Shown: positions 46,793-59,389 of the stretch, one piece after another
How positions within the stretch are numbered: position 1 is the stretch's first letter
Layout of the letters: every line of letters starts with the position of its first letter
NCBI RefSeq assembly: GCF_945859705.1
Contig: NC_079134.1
Coordinates: 41,678,576 to 41,742,575 of the forward strand
Reading direction: 5' to 3'
Length of the DNA: 64,000 nt
Origin: Episyrphus balteatus
Taxonomy: Eukaryota; Arthropoda; Insecta; Diptera; Syrphidae
Notes under the pieces: model-generated
Told to the model about the DNA's origin: nothing
Databases searched by the model: none
What the model saw: the letters and a program-made list of their open reading frames with translations, nothing else
Program-made: the position numbers and the translations under genes

Positions 46793-48309
46793 TAGTAGAG
46801 TAACTAAAGCAAATTATTAGGGAACCCGGCCGAACAGCTCTGATTTTGACGATTTTTTTTTTCAAACGTAGGTAATTAAAAATACTTTAAAGTCTATAGA
46901 TTAAAAATTGCCGGTGTTGCCGTATTGTTTTTTAAAATTAAATTTTTTTTAACAAAACCATTTTTTTTGCTTAAATTTCGTAAAATAAATGATAGCAAAA
47001 GGTTCTCTAGGTAATTTAAGGAAAATATACATATAAAAGGCTGTAAGGGATAATCTTCCATCGTTTAAGCGATAAATGCAATTTTCTAACATTCTGACCT
47101 CAAACACAAAACAAATATTTTGAAAACAACGGCAACACCTACAATATTTTAAAATACATTTTTAAAAAGCCAGAAGCTCATTCTTATCTCTAAATTTAAA
47201 TCCACTAAATTTAATCAAGACTTTTTGAAAAAATGGTCCTCAAACTCAGAATTAAAAAAAAAATGTTATTAGAAAAATTTAAAATGACTTTTTTCCAAAC
47301 TTTTTCTAATAAAATATGAATTTATTTAAAAAAAATTTTTTGCCATAAATATTATCAGTTGAATTTCGAAGCAAAAAAGGTAAAATATATCACACTTTTG
47401 AAAAAAAAAAATGAAAAATTACTTCAATTTCAATGGTTTTTTTTTATTAAAACTGAATTGCATTGAAATAATAAATTTTCTCAAAGACTGTGGTAAATAG
47501 GAACTTTAAATTTTTGCTATTTAACTTTCAACAGTAAGGGTTATTAAATGAATAAAAAATAATTTTATGTTTAGATGTTGAACTTTAAAAAAAAAAATAA
47601 GTTACATTTTTTTTCAAAACTTTTATTAAAAAAAGTTCTTCGAAAATGAAATACTTTATAATTTTGTTCATAAACCGTAATACAAATTGACATTTCCTTT
47701 TATAATTTGAAATCATAATAAATGCGGCCAAAAAAATTTGAAAATAAATGCATTTTATGTTGCGACCAAGTTTAAAAAACGACATGTTCAAATTTTTTCA
47801 ATAATTTTTTTTTTTTTCAAAAATCTGAGTTCAATTACCATTCTTTCAAAAGCCGTTCATTCAATTAACTTAATTTTAATTTTACATATATGACTAAGCT
47901 TCTAGCTTTTAAAAAATGTATATTTGAATATTGTAGGTGTTGCCGTTGTGTTCAAATATTTTTTTTTGTGTTTAAAGTCAATTAATAAGAAAATTGCATC
48001 TATCGCTTGAACTATGGAAGATTGTCCCTCACTCCCATATATTTTTTTTTCCCTTTAATTTCCTAGACAATCTTTTGGCATCAATTAATTTATGAAATTT
48101 AAGAAAAATTTTTGGAAAAAAATTTGTTTTTGTTCATAAAAATCTTCAATTAAATTTAAAAAATCAAAACGACAACACCAGCAATTTTTAATCTATAGAC
48201 TTTAAAGTATTTTTAATTACCGACATTTGAAAAAAAAGATCATCAAAATCTAAGCTGTTCGGCCGGATTCCCTAATATTGCCAATTTTTGAGCTTTAGTT
48301 ACTCCACTA
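46793..48309. mobile_element. 1.5 kb fold-back element with TAGTAGAGTAAC ends
   Basis: Left end TAGTAGAGTAACTAAAGC and right end GCTTTAGTTACTCCACTA (inverted), with GGGAACCCGGCCGAACAGCT and its complement just inside. Both halves (46793 to about 47540 and 47560-48309) are extended inverted repeats, including the words GGTGTTGCCG and TCTATAGACTTTAAAG. No transposase. It splits the 3' end of the Penelope-like element from its terminal repeat. Exact ends may be off by 2 bases. Confidence 0.7.
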
Positions 48310-48310
48310 T

Positions 48311-48548
48311 ACTATAGAGAAATTCTAGAAAAAATATATCAGATTGTTTTTGTTTAATTGATACATCAGTGTTTAGGATCAAAATAGAATTTTCAAAACA
48401 TAATACTGTTTACGCTTAGGTCACTGTGGTGTATTAGTAACATTTTTTTGAAAATCTTAAACACTTTATAATTAAACATAGAATTCTGTTAAATTGATCT
48501 AGTAACCTTGCATATGAAATATTTTTTAAAAGAAATTACATACAAAAA
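48311..48548 (+). repeat. Right terminal repeat of the Penelope-like element
   Basis: Uninterrupted counterpart of the blocks at 44649-45860, starting AGAGAAATTCTAGAAAAAAT and reaching CCTTGCATATGAAATATTTT. It begins immediately after the fold-back at 46793-48309. Confidence 0.65.
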
Positions 48549-50362
48549 TTTTAATTAAAGCCTTCAGAACCGTTTTTTTTTTTTTTTTTTAAGAAAAGTA
48601 AGTTTATTGTTGCAAGTAACGTTAATTTTTGTTCTGAAAATAAAATTTCAATCTCGCATTTTTCACTTATCGGTAGATTCTTAAAGCATAACGTATCACG
48701 CATTAATATTTCTACACAACCAATAGAGCACCTTTAAATATGAATATACCAATCGCCATACCAATGACATTCCCACCATAAAATTTTAATTTTCATAAAT
48801 TTTTTTTTTTTATATGTATTTCAAATTGAAAACACAGATACCAGTTTTATTTTATTCATTATGCAACCAGAATTATAGGTCTTCCTCTGCCTGTGAACTG
48901 AGTCAAGTTCAAAAACATTCAAAAGATAAATATCAACCAATAAAATAATTTGATGTCTAGCGTTTATGTAAATAAAGATGACTGCGACTTGTCAAACTGG
49001 AAACCTTAAGCAACTGTGTGATGATGGTAGCTATTTTGAGAAACTTGGAAGCAGAAAAATAGTATAAAAATTATAATTAAGTCGTAATTATATTGGTTAC
49101 AAAAATGAAGAATCAATGATTACGAAGTCATTTAGAAGGCGGATTTTATTTATACGATGCGTTTTGTTTGTTTGTTTTTAACATTTTGCCGCAACAACTC
49201 ATTTGGAAAACAAGTTTTCTAAATTAATGAAGACGCACCCTTAAGAATTGGCAATGCCAATAATAATAATAAAGAAGTTGCACTGCACGCCCTGGATTGT
49301 ACTGAGCCATAACGCAATACAATTTAAATGCAGTCACTACTCTTGCTACTTTATCCGTGTCAAACAAGAGTCTATAGTCTAGAGTCTGGTTTTTTTATCT
49401 GAAATGTATTCAGAGATAGCTGGGTGGAATTGTGAAGCAGTGTGAATGAGTTTCAAAATGAGCGTTGTTGGTAGTTATCATCGTTGTTTTTGTTGTTGTT
49501 GTTGTATCGTCGTCATCGTGTCATCATTGTCGTCAAATCCATTGCTGGGACAACATTTCATGAATTGCAAATCAGTAACATCCATCCATCGGCAAAAGAG
49601 TGCTGTGATGATGGTGTTCAAGCGTACAGAAAAAAACATACCAACCTGTCCCGTCCAACTGCAAAACTATGTGAATTTTATATTTTCCATTCGTTCAACA
49701 GTGCGGCATTGAGGGGAAGAGGGTAGGAAACAATTCGTTTTGGATCACGTACAAATGGGTAGCTCTTGGAAAAGCCATTTAGGATTTAACAGTACTTACC
49801 ATTCATAGTATCATGGGGTAAACAATTTTTGGGATAAAAATAGAACACTCTTCGCATTATGAACCCAACTCTGGCTTGATTGTTGATAGAGAAGAGAAGC
49901 AAATAGTTGAAAATATAAATTATGGAATTGCATGAAAAATACTAAAATGAAGACAAAATAATATGAATAATTGAGTTTTGAAAAAGAAGAAGATTGGTTT
50001 ATTCGAAAATGAGTAAAGAGAAAATCATTTTAGAGGATTTAAAAAATCAAACTTGAATACAAATGCTTTGCATTCTAATTAAATTTTTTACTTTCTTAAA
50101 AAGCAGGTTCAAAATTGAAGCAGTGCAGTTCAAAAAGGACTTACTAGAGGAAAGAATATAAATTTAACTATAGATAAGTAATTTTAGACCTAACTTTCAC
50201 AAAGGGGTTTTAGTATAGGAAATAAGGGACTTACATACAGCGGAAACAAATAGACGCATAGCCTTCCGAAAATATTAAGAATAAAAGAATATTAAGAGGA
50301 TACGACATGGAATGATTTAAAAAGTGTTTTGAATGATCATTTGAAAGATATCGTCATTTAAA
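48549..50362. other. Mostly unique DNA, no recognised gene
   Basis: The 48960-49740 part is less AT-rich and includes a GTT trinucleotide run at about 49483-49505. Overlapping 80-88 codon frames there (49446-49726) come from that run (poly-Cys/Leu) and are not convincing. Confidence 0.4.
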
Positions 50363-51042
50363 AAATAAAATGCACGACTGGGGTTGCACGTACTTGCTCT
50401 TATGCTTAAAGTAACTCTAATGTTAAAGCTTTTTAATCAAGAAAATTAGGAAAAATTTGATATTTTCAAGAAATTTCATAGGTAGTGTAAAAAAATAAAA
50501 TCTGTTTTTATAATTAATTAAACACCGTTTTAAATGATGTTTAAAAAAAAAAAACCAAGTATGCCATTTTATTACTTGTATAAAAAGGTATTTTTAGAAA
50601 ACAATTTTCGAAAATCGTAGGAGCCGTTTTTTTTTTAAATAATTTTTTATATATAAAAAATTTTTAATATTTTTCAAAAAAATATTTGGTATGCCATTTT
50701 GAGGAAATAATTAATTTACACATAAAAACTAAATTTCAAAATTTTTCATTAATCCGTTTTCAAAAAATTGATTTTCAAAATAAAAATTTTGAAATATTTT
50801 TTAAAAATCCAAAAATGAGTTTTTTGAAAATTTTCTAAAGTTTTAATATTACCTTTAGTTAAACACTTTTGTATAAAAATTTTCATTAAAATCGGGTTAA
50901 TGTTGTACGAGATATTCAGAAACAAAAAAAACCGTTCTATGACAGGTACCGTTAATAACGGTACAAAAAATATTTTTTTTGTTTTAAAAGTTGGCTCTTA
51001 TGTGTAATACTACAAACAAAAATTTTAATCAAAATCGTTTTG
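50363..51042 (+). repeat. Family A repeat, copy 5, truncated
   Basis: Starts AAATAAAATGCACGACTGGG (with an extra G) and keeps the AAAATCGT and GCCGTTTT words; ends abruptly at the junction with the fold-back copy at 51043. Confidence 0.7.
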
Positions 51043-51984
51043 GCCGCATTTATTATGATTTCAAATTATAAAAGGAAATGTCAATATGTATTACGGTTTA
51101 TGAAAAAAATTAAAAAGTATTTCATTTTCGAAGAACTTTTTTTAATAAAAGTTTTGAAAAAAAATGTAACTTATTTTTTTTTTTTTTAAAGTTCAACATC
51201 TAAACATAAAATTATTTTGTATTCATTTAATTACCCTTACTGTTGAAAGTTAAATAGCAAAAATTTAAAGTTCCTATTTACCACAGTCTTTGAGAAAATT
51301 TATTATTTCAATGCAATTCAGTTTTAATAAAAAAAACCATTGAAATTGAAGTAATTTTTAATTTTTTTTTTCAAAAGTGTGATATATTTTACCTTTTTTG
51401 CTTCGAAATTCAACTGATAATATATATGGCAAAAAATTTTTTTTAAATAAATTCATATTTTATTAGAAAAAGTTTGGAAAAAAGTCATTTTAAATTTTTC
51501 TAATAACATTTTTTTTTTAATTCTGAGTTTGAGGACCATTTTTTCAAAAACTCTTAATTAAATTTAGTGGATATAAATTTAAGAGATAAGAATGAGCTTC
51601 TGGCTTTTTTAAAATGTATTTTAAAATATTGTAGGTGTTGCCGTTGTTTTCAAAATATTTGTTTTGTGTTTGAGGTCAGAATGTTAGAAAATTGCATTTA
51701 TCGCTTAAACGATGGAAGATTGTCCCTTACTGCCTTTTATATATTTTCCTTAAATTACCTAGAGAATCTTTTGCTATCATTTGTTTTATGAAATTTAAGC
51801 AAAAAAATGGTTTTGTTAAAAAAAAATTTAATTTTAATTTAAAAAAAAACAATACGGCAACACCGGCAATTTTTAATCTATAGACTTTAAAGTATTTTTA
51901 ATTACCTACGTTTGAAAAAAAAAATCGTCAAAATCAGAGCTGTTCGGCCGGGTTCCCTAATAATTTGCTTTAGTTACTCTACTA
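51043..51984 (-). repeat. Partial second copy of the 1.5 kb fold-back
   Basis: Inverted match to 46793-47730. Complete at 51984 (CTCTACTA) but truncated at 51043, where it joins family A sequence directly at GGCCGCATTTATTATG. Several short ORFs here are AT-rich by-products. Confidence 0.75.
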
Positions 51985-53135
51985 TAAAGCTCTTTAAAAA
52001 TTCATGAAAGAATATTTATAATTTTGTTTTGTAAGATACATATATTTAATAAAGGAAATGGTAACGGAGTTACGAATAACAGAGTTACGCGCGACAGAGT
52101 TACGGCCGTCAAAGTTACGCGAAACCGAAGTTACGAAAAACTAGAGTTACGAATTCCAAAGTTTTGTTAAGCTATGACATGTGATTTTTGGGTTGGCAAC
52201 AATTGCGAGGAACGATATGGAATTATGGAAACATAAATAAGAAAATATCGATACGTAGGTGCAATATTAGTTGGACAAATAAGAAGTTAATTTCAATTAT
52301 GTCCCCCAAACTTACATAAGTATACTTAAGTTTTTTTTCTATTTCAACGTTTTTGCGATCTTCTTACAAAAACAAAACCCTATATGTATATCTATAGGTA
52401 CCTATCCAATCAAAATTTTACAAGATTAAATAACACCCATTTTCGTTTTACTCTTTTAGTTCTGACCAATGAGAAAAATGTTAATCTCTTGTTTGTATTT
52501 CCATAATTCCATATCGTTTCTCGCAATTGTTGCCAACCCAAAAATCACATGTCATTGCTTAACATAACTTTAGAATTCGTAACTATAGTTTTTCGTAACT
52601 TCGGTTTCGCGTAACTTTGACGCTCGTAACTCTGTCGCCCGTAACTCTGGTATTCGTAACTTCGTCGGTTTCCCTTAATAAAGATATGGAAATAATATCA
52701 AAATTGTATTAAAAAACATGATTTTAAGTAGTTTTCACCTCCATACGAAACATGGCATACTATTTCTTGTATAACAAAATATTTTTTGGATTTTTTTTTT
52801 TTTTTGAAAATCTTTAGGTAGAGCCGTTTTTTTTATAATAGAAAAATTTTCGAAAAAGTTTCAAAAATAATTTGAAATGTCATTAAAAAAGAAATATTAA
52901 TTTCGTGTATTTTTTTTCTTAGTTTTGACATTAAGGCTACTAAAACGTTTTGAGACAAAAATTGCTTAAATCGTGTACCTACGAGAAAATCAAACAAGAA
53001 AACGGTTCTCTATGGCAGTCCAAAAAATATTTGTTTTTTTATATCGAAAGTAGGACCTTATTTGCTACAGTACCTACTTATATTTGTTTTTATCAAAATC
53101 GTTAGAGCCATTTTTAAGAAAAAGAACTTTAACTA
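51985..53135 (+). repeat. Family A-related repeat, copy 6
   Basis: Contains ACATGGCATACTATTTCTTG, GGTAGAGCCGTTTTTTTT and AAAATCGTTAGAGCCATTTT in family A order. Interrupted by the palindrome at 52054-52674 and ended by a family D insertion at 53136. Probably the continuation of copy 5 beyond the fold-back at 51043-51984. Confidence 0.6.
52054..52674. mobile_element. Palindromic element with GAGTTACG minisatellite arms
   Basis: 621 bp between perfect 8-bp repeats TTAATAAA (52046-52053 and 52675-52682). Ends are GGAAATGG and GGTTTCCC. Each arm has about six variants of a 17-20 bp unit with GAGTTACG (or CGTAACTC), then a shared GGGTTGGCAACAATTG and CCATATCG region. No ORF. An 8-bp duplication suggests hAT, but the ends lack the usual CAG start. 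Confidence 0.7.
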
Positions 53136-54086
53136 CACTGGTCAACAAGGTTTTTGCCACAAGAACCAAAATATACTTTTCTAGTAGTTTTTGGGGTGCT
53201 GAATCCGAATCTGAAGACAGAAAAGTTTGATTGGCCTTCGTTTTTGAAATATTACCGTTAGAAAATGTCAAAAAACGTAATTTTGGCTGTTTTCGAGGTT
53301 TTGTTTTTATGAGGAGTAAATCATTATGAATAAATTTGTAACGTTGCCTATAGGAGCTAGTTTTATTCTTTCAAAAAATGTTTAAATCTTTCCGATATCT
53401 CTTTTATTGCCCGAGATATTTAAAATTTAAGTAGCGGTCTTTGAATCAGAAACAACACTGGCCAACCAAATTAAACTTTTTTTGCCACAAGAATCAAAAT
53501 ATACTTTTCTAAAGGTTTTTGGGTTGCTGAACTCGAATCCACAGTCAGAAAAATTTTATTAGCCTTCGTTCTTGAAATATTACCGTTATAAAATTAAAAA
53601 AAAGGGTTTTTTTTATAACGGTTATATTTCAAGAACGGAGCCTAATAGAATTTTTCCGACTGCGGATTTGAGTTCAGCAACTCGAAAACCTTCAGAAAAG
53701 TATATTTTGGTTCTTGTGGCAAAAATTCTGGGACCAGTGACTTATACTTTAGATTAAGTTTAGTTTCTCTTTGGCTTATTAAATGAAACTTAAGATATCT
53801 TTAGCAATAAAAGAGATATCGGGAAAATTTAAACATTTTTTGAAAGAAGAATACATGTTGTTATAATAACCGTTACAAATTTGTTTATAATGAATTACCC
53901 CACATAAAAACAGAATCTCGAAAACAGCCGAAATGACGTTTTTTAGCATTTTATAACGGTAATATTTAAAAAACGGAGGCCAATCAAATTTTCTGATTTC
54001 AGATTTGGATTCAGCACCCGAAAAACTACTAGAAAAGTATATTTTGGTTCTTGTGGCAAAAAAAAGTTAAATTTTGTTGACCAGTG
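53136..54086. mobile_element. PIF/Harbinger-like fold-back, family D, with inner palindrome
   Basis: Ends CACTGGTCAACAAG and TTTTGTTGACCAGTG, flanked by CTA (53133-53135 and 54087-54089). A second, smaller palindrome with the same kind of ends (CACTGG at 53456, CCAGTG at 53739) lies inside. Repeated words: TTCTTGTGGCA, GAATCCGAATCTGAAG, CCGTTAGAAAATG. No transposase. Confidence 0.7.
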
Positions 54087-54089
54087 CTA

Positions 54090-56211
54090 TTTTGCTTATA
54101 TTTTCATATTTTGATCCTAAGAAAAAATTTCTAAACATTGAACGAAGTTTTAAGTCATACAACCATTATCTTGATGTCTGAATTTTTCAAAAACGATTAA
54201 ACCGATTTCAACGAATTTTTTATACAAAAATAAATTATAATAATTAAGACAAATTTTCAAAATAAATTAGTTTCGGATTTCTTAAAAAACTTTAATTTTT
54301 TTATACAAAATTTTATGATTCCTTATTAGAGATCGGCATACCTTTCAATTTTTTTGAAAATGTATTAATTATTTTATATGATACAAAAAATTATTTGAAA
54401 TGTTTGAAAAATGTATACAAAAAAAAAAACGATATCCTACATTTGACCTTAAATAACGGGTAGGGGTCAATATTCTGCCGGGGTCCAAATTTCTTTTTCA
54501 AAATTCAGTTTTTAATAATTATGTCCTACAAAAATCTGCAAAAACTTCAAAAAAACTGTTTGAAAATGTTAAAAAGCTTAAATACGGTTTTTCATTTCAT
54601 ACAATGTTTTGGGATTTCAATTTCGTAAAAATAATTTCAAAGCTTAATGCTCAGCTCCGTTAATATCTCTGTGAACATACATTACATTTTAGGATTTTGG
54701 GTTTTCTTCATCTTTAGTTTTTGGGATTTTGGGTTTTCGAGATTCTGACTTACAGGGATTTTAGGCTTTCAGACTTTTGGGATATTTTCCATCTTACAAT
54801 TTTCGTTCTTTTAAGTCGAACAGAAGTTTATATCTTACTATTTCTCCAAAAAGAATTATTGATAAAGTGGGTTCTTTTATCAACATAAAATAAACAAAAC
54901 TTAATGATACCATTTAATCTGATATTGAAGTTTGAGTAAATAATGTTAAAAGCTAATAGTATCAAATACAACCTTGTTTTCTTTCAAGTAATTGCCTTCT
55001 TCATTCGCCCAAAAGATTTTCCTTAATTAGAATACTTCCAAAAACGGTCTTCTTACCTGCAAATAGAAAAAAAAAAAAAACATTTTATTAATTAAATATG
55101 AAAATACCTTTAATTATCTTAAATAAGGACTTTATGTAACTATAGTAACTCCACAATGTAACTTAATACCTTCAATGGTTTTTTTAAAGACCTTACCTCT
55201 ACTACCTTTTTATCATCTTTTGCACAAAACAAACAATTCATACCCAATTAACTTTGCTACTATAATATACCTACCTAATAATGATGACTTTATACCTTAA
55301 CCTTACCTACTTTCCATCATCTTTCTACCTATCCGTTATAACGTTCCTATAGCAAAAAAATTATTCAAAAGCCTTATACCACACACACAACTTTGTTGGA
55401 AAGAACCCGAATCCTTATGAAGAACTAAAACTGAACTCAAGTGAACACAATTCACATTATATTCCTTTACGCTTTTTCACTTTGAAATAAAGTCAATTCT
55501 CTTACTGTGTCTCTTCTGTGTAATGCAAAAAAGGAAACCACAACCGCAGCACCTTTCTATCTATACACAGTCATCCTGTCATCAAGTTTGTGGTGAAACT
55601 AAGTGTGATACATTTTCGTTTCTTACTGTACCTTCACTTTCTTCTATATAGGGTGGATTTTGTTTTGTTTTTTTTTTTCTCTTCTGTCACCAACTTTTTA
55701 CAGTTCCGCCTTTCACAACGCCCGTCATCTCCTTTTCGTAACACACACAAACACATTCGCATTAGTTCAGCTTATTAACCAAGAACACTTCAGTTATTGT
55801 AACGGTAACCTAAGACGAAACGATACCAAAGGAAGAGTAGTGCCTTCCTTGCTTCTTCTGAAGAGCTTCAACTTTTAATGTTGCAACTTTGTGTTTGGAC
55901 ATAATGTGTAAAGGGTATGAGAGGGTACGTGTGTATGAGTGAGTGTGAATTATAAGCCCTATCTGCATAATGATGCTAAAAAAACAACATCACCGCATCC
56001 AACAGGAACTAAACAAACAAAAAATAAGGCACAGTGTACAACTTGTTTGCGATTAATTATAGCACTGGCATGGCGCACGGGCTGGGCTTGGGCGTCCATT
56101 CGTCGTGTCGTCGTCATGGAACGAATATATACCGGTACCGGCAGGTCATAAGGTGCTGTGTGAACTTAATTCCCAACAAACACAGAGTTCACTTCTCCAC
56201 TTCCATAAAAC
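54090..56211. other. AT-rich to moderate DNA, no recognised gene
   Basis: 54090-54430 may continue family A. 55,000-56,200 is less AT-rich, with short pyrimidine-rich and GTGTGTATGAGTGAGTG text (55928-55948). Short overlapping frames in different phases have no motif. Confidence 0.35.
54690..54790 (+). repeat. Short degenerate tandem repeat GGGATTTTGGGTTTT
   Basis: Repeated TTTTGGGATTTTGGGTTTT-like words with variations over about 100 bp. Confidence 0.5.
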
Positions 56212-57477
56212 CAGGGGCGGATTTGGTGATAAATCATGTGCAAGGCCCAGCCATTTTGATAGGGGCCAACTCTTGAGACTGTTTTTAACTGCATGAATGT
56301 TCAAAGAACCTTGCGCCGTAAAAACATAGTATTGGCGCCGAGGATCAAGTTTCCGTTGGAGGGCCCTTGTTTTATGGGGGCCCCACTAAATTTACTATAA
56401 TTGTCTGTTATAGTTGAAGCAATAGAAGTTGAAGCAAAGAAAGTTTAACGGGTCTTGAAATTAGATCAATTAAAAAACAATGCATTTGAAATAAAATAAA
56501 TGATTTGTTGCAACTGAAAAATATTTGTATTATTTATTGCAAGTAAAATAAATTTGCATTTAAAAAAATAAATGTTATTGCAACTTAAAAATATTTGCAA
56601 AGAAAATAAAATTTTTATTGCAAAATAACGATTAAAAAAGTATTTTACATAAAAGCCAACTTTTGAAATTAAAAAAATCCCAATTTCAACGAAAATTTTT
56701 ATACAAAACCGTTGAGGTAAAAGTAATATTAAAATTTTAGAAAATTTTCAAAAATCACATTTTTGGATTTTTAAAAAATATTTCAAATTTTTTTTTTTTT
56801 TTTTTGAAAAGTCATTTTTTTGAAAAACGGGTTGGTGAAAAATTTTGAAATTTCGTTTTTATTTGTAAATTAATTATTTCTTCAAAATGGGATACCAACT
56901 TTTTTTTTTGAAAAATTTTAGAAAATTTTTATGTAGGTACCTATAAAAAATTATTTTTTTAAAAAACGGCTTTAACGATTATCGAATTTTTTTTTTCTAA
57001 AAATTCTATTTTATACAAAAAATCAAATGGCATCCTTGTTTTTTTGTAAAACATCATTCAAAACGGTGTTTAGTCAGTTATAAAAAGAGATTTTATTATT
57101 TGCTTTTTACTACTAATGAAATTCCTCAAAAATATCAAATTTTCTCTAATTTTGTTCACTAAAAAGCTTTCAAATTAGAATAACTTTTACCATAGGAGCA
57201 TTTTATTTTTTAATGCAAAAATTTTTTAATTGCAATAAAACAAAACAAATGCATTAAAAAAAATATTTTTTACAACCCTGCTTGAAATGCAATTGAATTT
57301 TTGGATTTTTTTTCCAAGAAGAAGGGCGCCCCTTAAGGATGCTTTGTTTTCAAAAATTTAATTCATTCCAATTTCAAATAATTACAAAGCCAACATTTTT
57401 TTTTCGGTTTTCAAAAATGAGCTTTAAAAAATGGGCCCTAAAAGAAAATTACCCCAAATTACCTTAATCCGCCACTG
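56212..57477. mobile_element. hAT-like element (CAGGGGCGGATT ends) with family A sequence inside
   Basis: Ends CAGGGGCGGATTTGG and TTAATCCGCCACTG face each other; subterminal GGGGCC and GGGCCC words follow. Flanks CATAAAAC and ACCATAAC are similar but not identical, so the 8-bp duplication is at best decayed. The interior has TTGCAACT and AAATGCATTA words shared with 15695-17889 and, at about 56640-57215, a minus-strand family A-like segment. No transposase. Confidence 0.6.
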
Positions 57478-58539
57478 ACCATAACTGACCCAATTTGCTA
57501 TTATTATAGAGAATGTGTGCTAGGTGAATGTTTGGCATGTTGCTGGTACTACAAAATAAGACACAGGGGACTTCGAGTTGGGGTATAAATAAAATATTGT
57601 TTGGATAATGGCTTACGTTGTTAGGTAAGTTGATAGCAAAACTTTATGAGTGAGGATAACATATTTTTTTGTTGTTGTTTTTTTTTTTTTTTGTAGTTTT
57701 AAAAGACTGTACAGAAAAAAATAATATTATCAAAACAACAGAAAAACACAGGAACACAACAATGTCAGTTAATTTTAAAACAAAAAACAACACAAAAAAA
57801 AAAGAAAGAAAGAAAAGTTCAATTCAGTTTTTGAAAGTAAAAGTAAATTTACCATAAACGGTTATATTTTTCTTGCTTCAAATTGGGTATAACGTTTGTA
57901 ATTTCTCGTTTGACCTTTGTAATCTTTTCTCCCACAATCTCATCTCATTAGCAGGAAACGAGATTTTTGTTGTCGTAGTCGACGAGTAAGATGAGAGGAT
58001 ATTTCTACAATAGTACAACATGAAGATAAAAATAGTTTTTTTTTTATCGTCCTTTATAGGGTCCTTGGAAAGGGAAACACGAGTTGGGAGATATTTTGTA
58101 ATGGCGGTGTTTTATGGGCAATAGAAGAAGATTGTTTAAAATAAAGATTAGACGTGTGTGGTAATTTTTGTTGGTTTGTTAAAATATGTACGAAGAAGAA
58201 TAGTGTTTGAGCAAATTAGGCCATCAAAGTTGAGATTTCAATCACTAATTTTATGATTGGGAAGACGGGATAATGGCACACATATATAACAAAAGATTCA
58301 ACCATTTGAAGTGTTTATCTGTTTGAAGGACATAAAACGTAGGGATCAATAGGAAGAAAATTTTCTTATCAGATTCTTTAAAACCTTTCAGAAAGGATGA
58401 TAGGAGAAAAATAATTTTAACAAAAAGGAAATATTTAGATAAAATGAATCACATTTGGAAATGTATTGTAAAATATCATATTTTTTTAAACATTTACTTC
58501 TATTCTTATCCTTCTGAAACACTGGTAGGAAATCCTCCT
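57478..58539. other. AT-rich DNA, nothing recognised
   Basis: Poly-T at about 57678-57692. A 62-codon Lys/Asn/Thr-rich frame at 57669-57857 is low complexity. Confidence 0.4.
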
Positions 58540-59115
58540 TTAAATAAAACTATACTTTTCTAAAGGATTTTTGTGTGCTGATTCCGAATCCGTAGTCAAA
58601 ATTAACGTTTTTAGGACTTTCCCGTTAGAAAATCTCGAAAACCCATTTTTTTGCTGTTTTTGAAGCATTATTTTGGCGTAATGTAAACTTTTTCAAATAG
58701 ATTTGTCACGGTTGATAAAAGAACTTATTTTTTTCTTTCAAATTTAGTTTCAATCTCCTCAATATCTCTTTTCTTATTCGAGATATCTAAATTTAAGTAA
58801 GTTAAGTAGGTTTGGCATATCTTACCATAAAGAAACTGCTCATTAAAAATTCATATTACTTTCTCCCAAGAACATTTTCGAATATATTTTAGTATGCTGA
58901 TTTTGAATCCAATTTCAAAAAAAATTCGATCAGCTCCTGTTTTTGAGATATAGGACTTTTTTTTTGAGATTTTCTAACCAAAAACTTGATTTTGTGATTC
59001 TCTAACGCGTATACATATCTCAAAATCCTGACGTGCTTCAGGTAAGTCAAATCTTTCATAATTTTAAAAAATTTTTTAAAGAAGAAAAATTAAAGATACA
59101 TTTTGCAGACCAGTG
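58540..59115. repeat. Partial family D fold-back
   Basis: Contains ACTATACTTTTCTAAAGG, GATTCCGAATCCGTAGTC, CCCGTTAGAAAAT and, at its right end, CAGACCAGTGTAATC. The left terminal repeat is missing or eroded. Confidence 0.5.
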
Positions 59116-59389
59116 TAATCGATGATTGAGGACCGGTTCATAGCCCCGAAATAAATTTTCAAATATCACTCATACACCACAGTGTACCATAGGTATTATT
59201 TTTTCTCTATTGTTAAATTGAATACAAATAGGATCTTATGTTGGATGTTGCATTCAGCTTACTTTAACTGAAAAAATGCAAAGAAAATGAAAATGCAAAG
59301 CTAATATTTTACTCTAAATTGGAATAGAAAACGGCTTGCCGCCAAAATATCAAAATAGCGAGAAACAGGCAAGTGGATGAAAACGCATA

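Noticed and set aside
49446..49726. Cys-rich short peptide genes
   Set aside because: The cysteines come from a GTT trinucleotide run; two frames overlap and neither has a signal peptide or motif.
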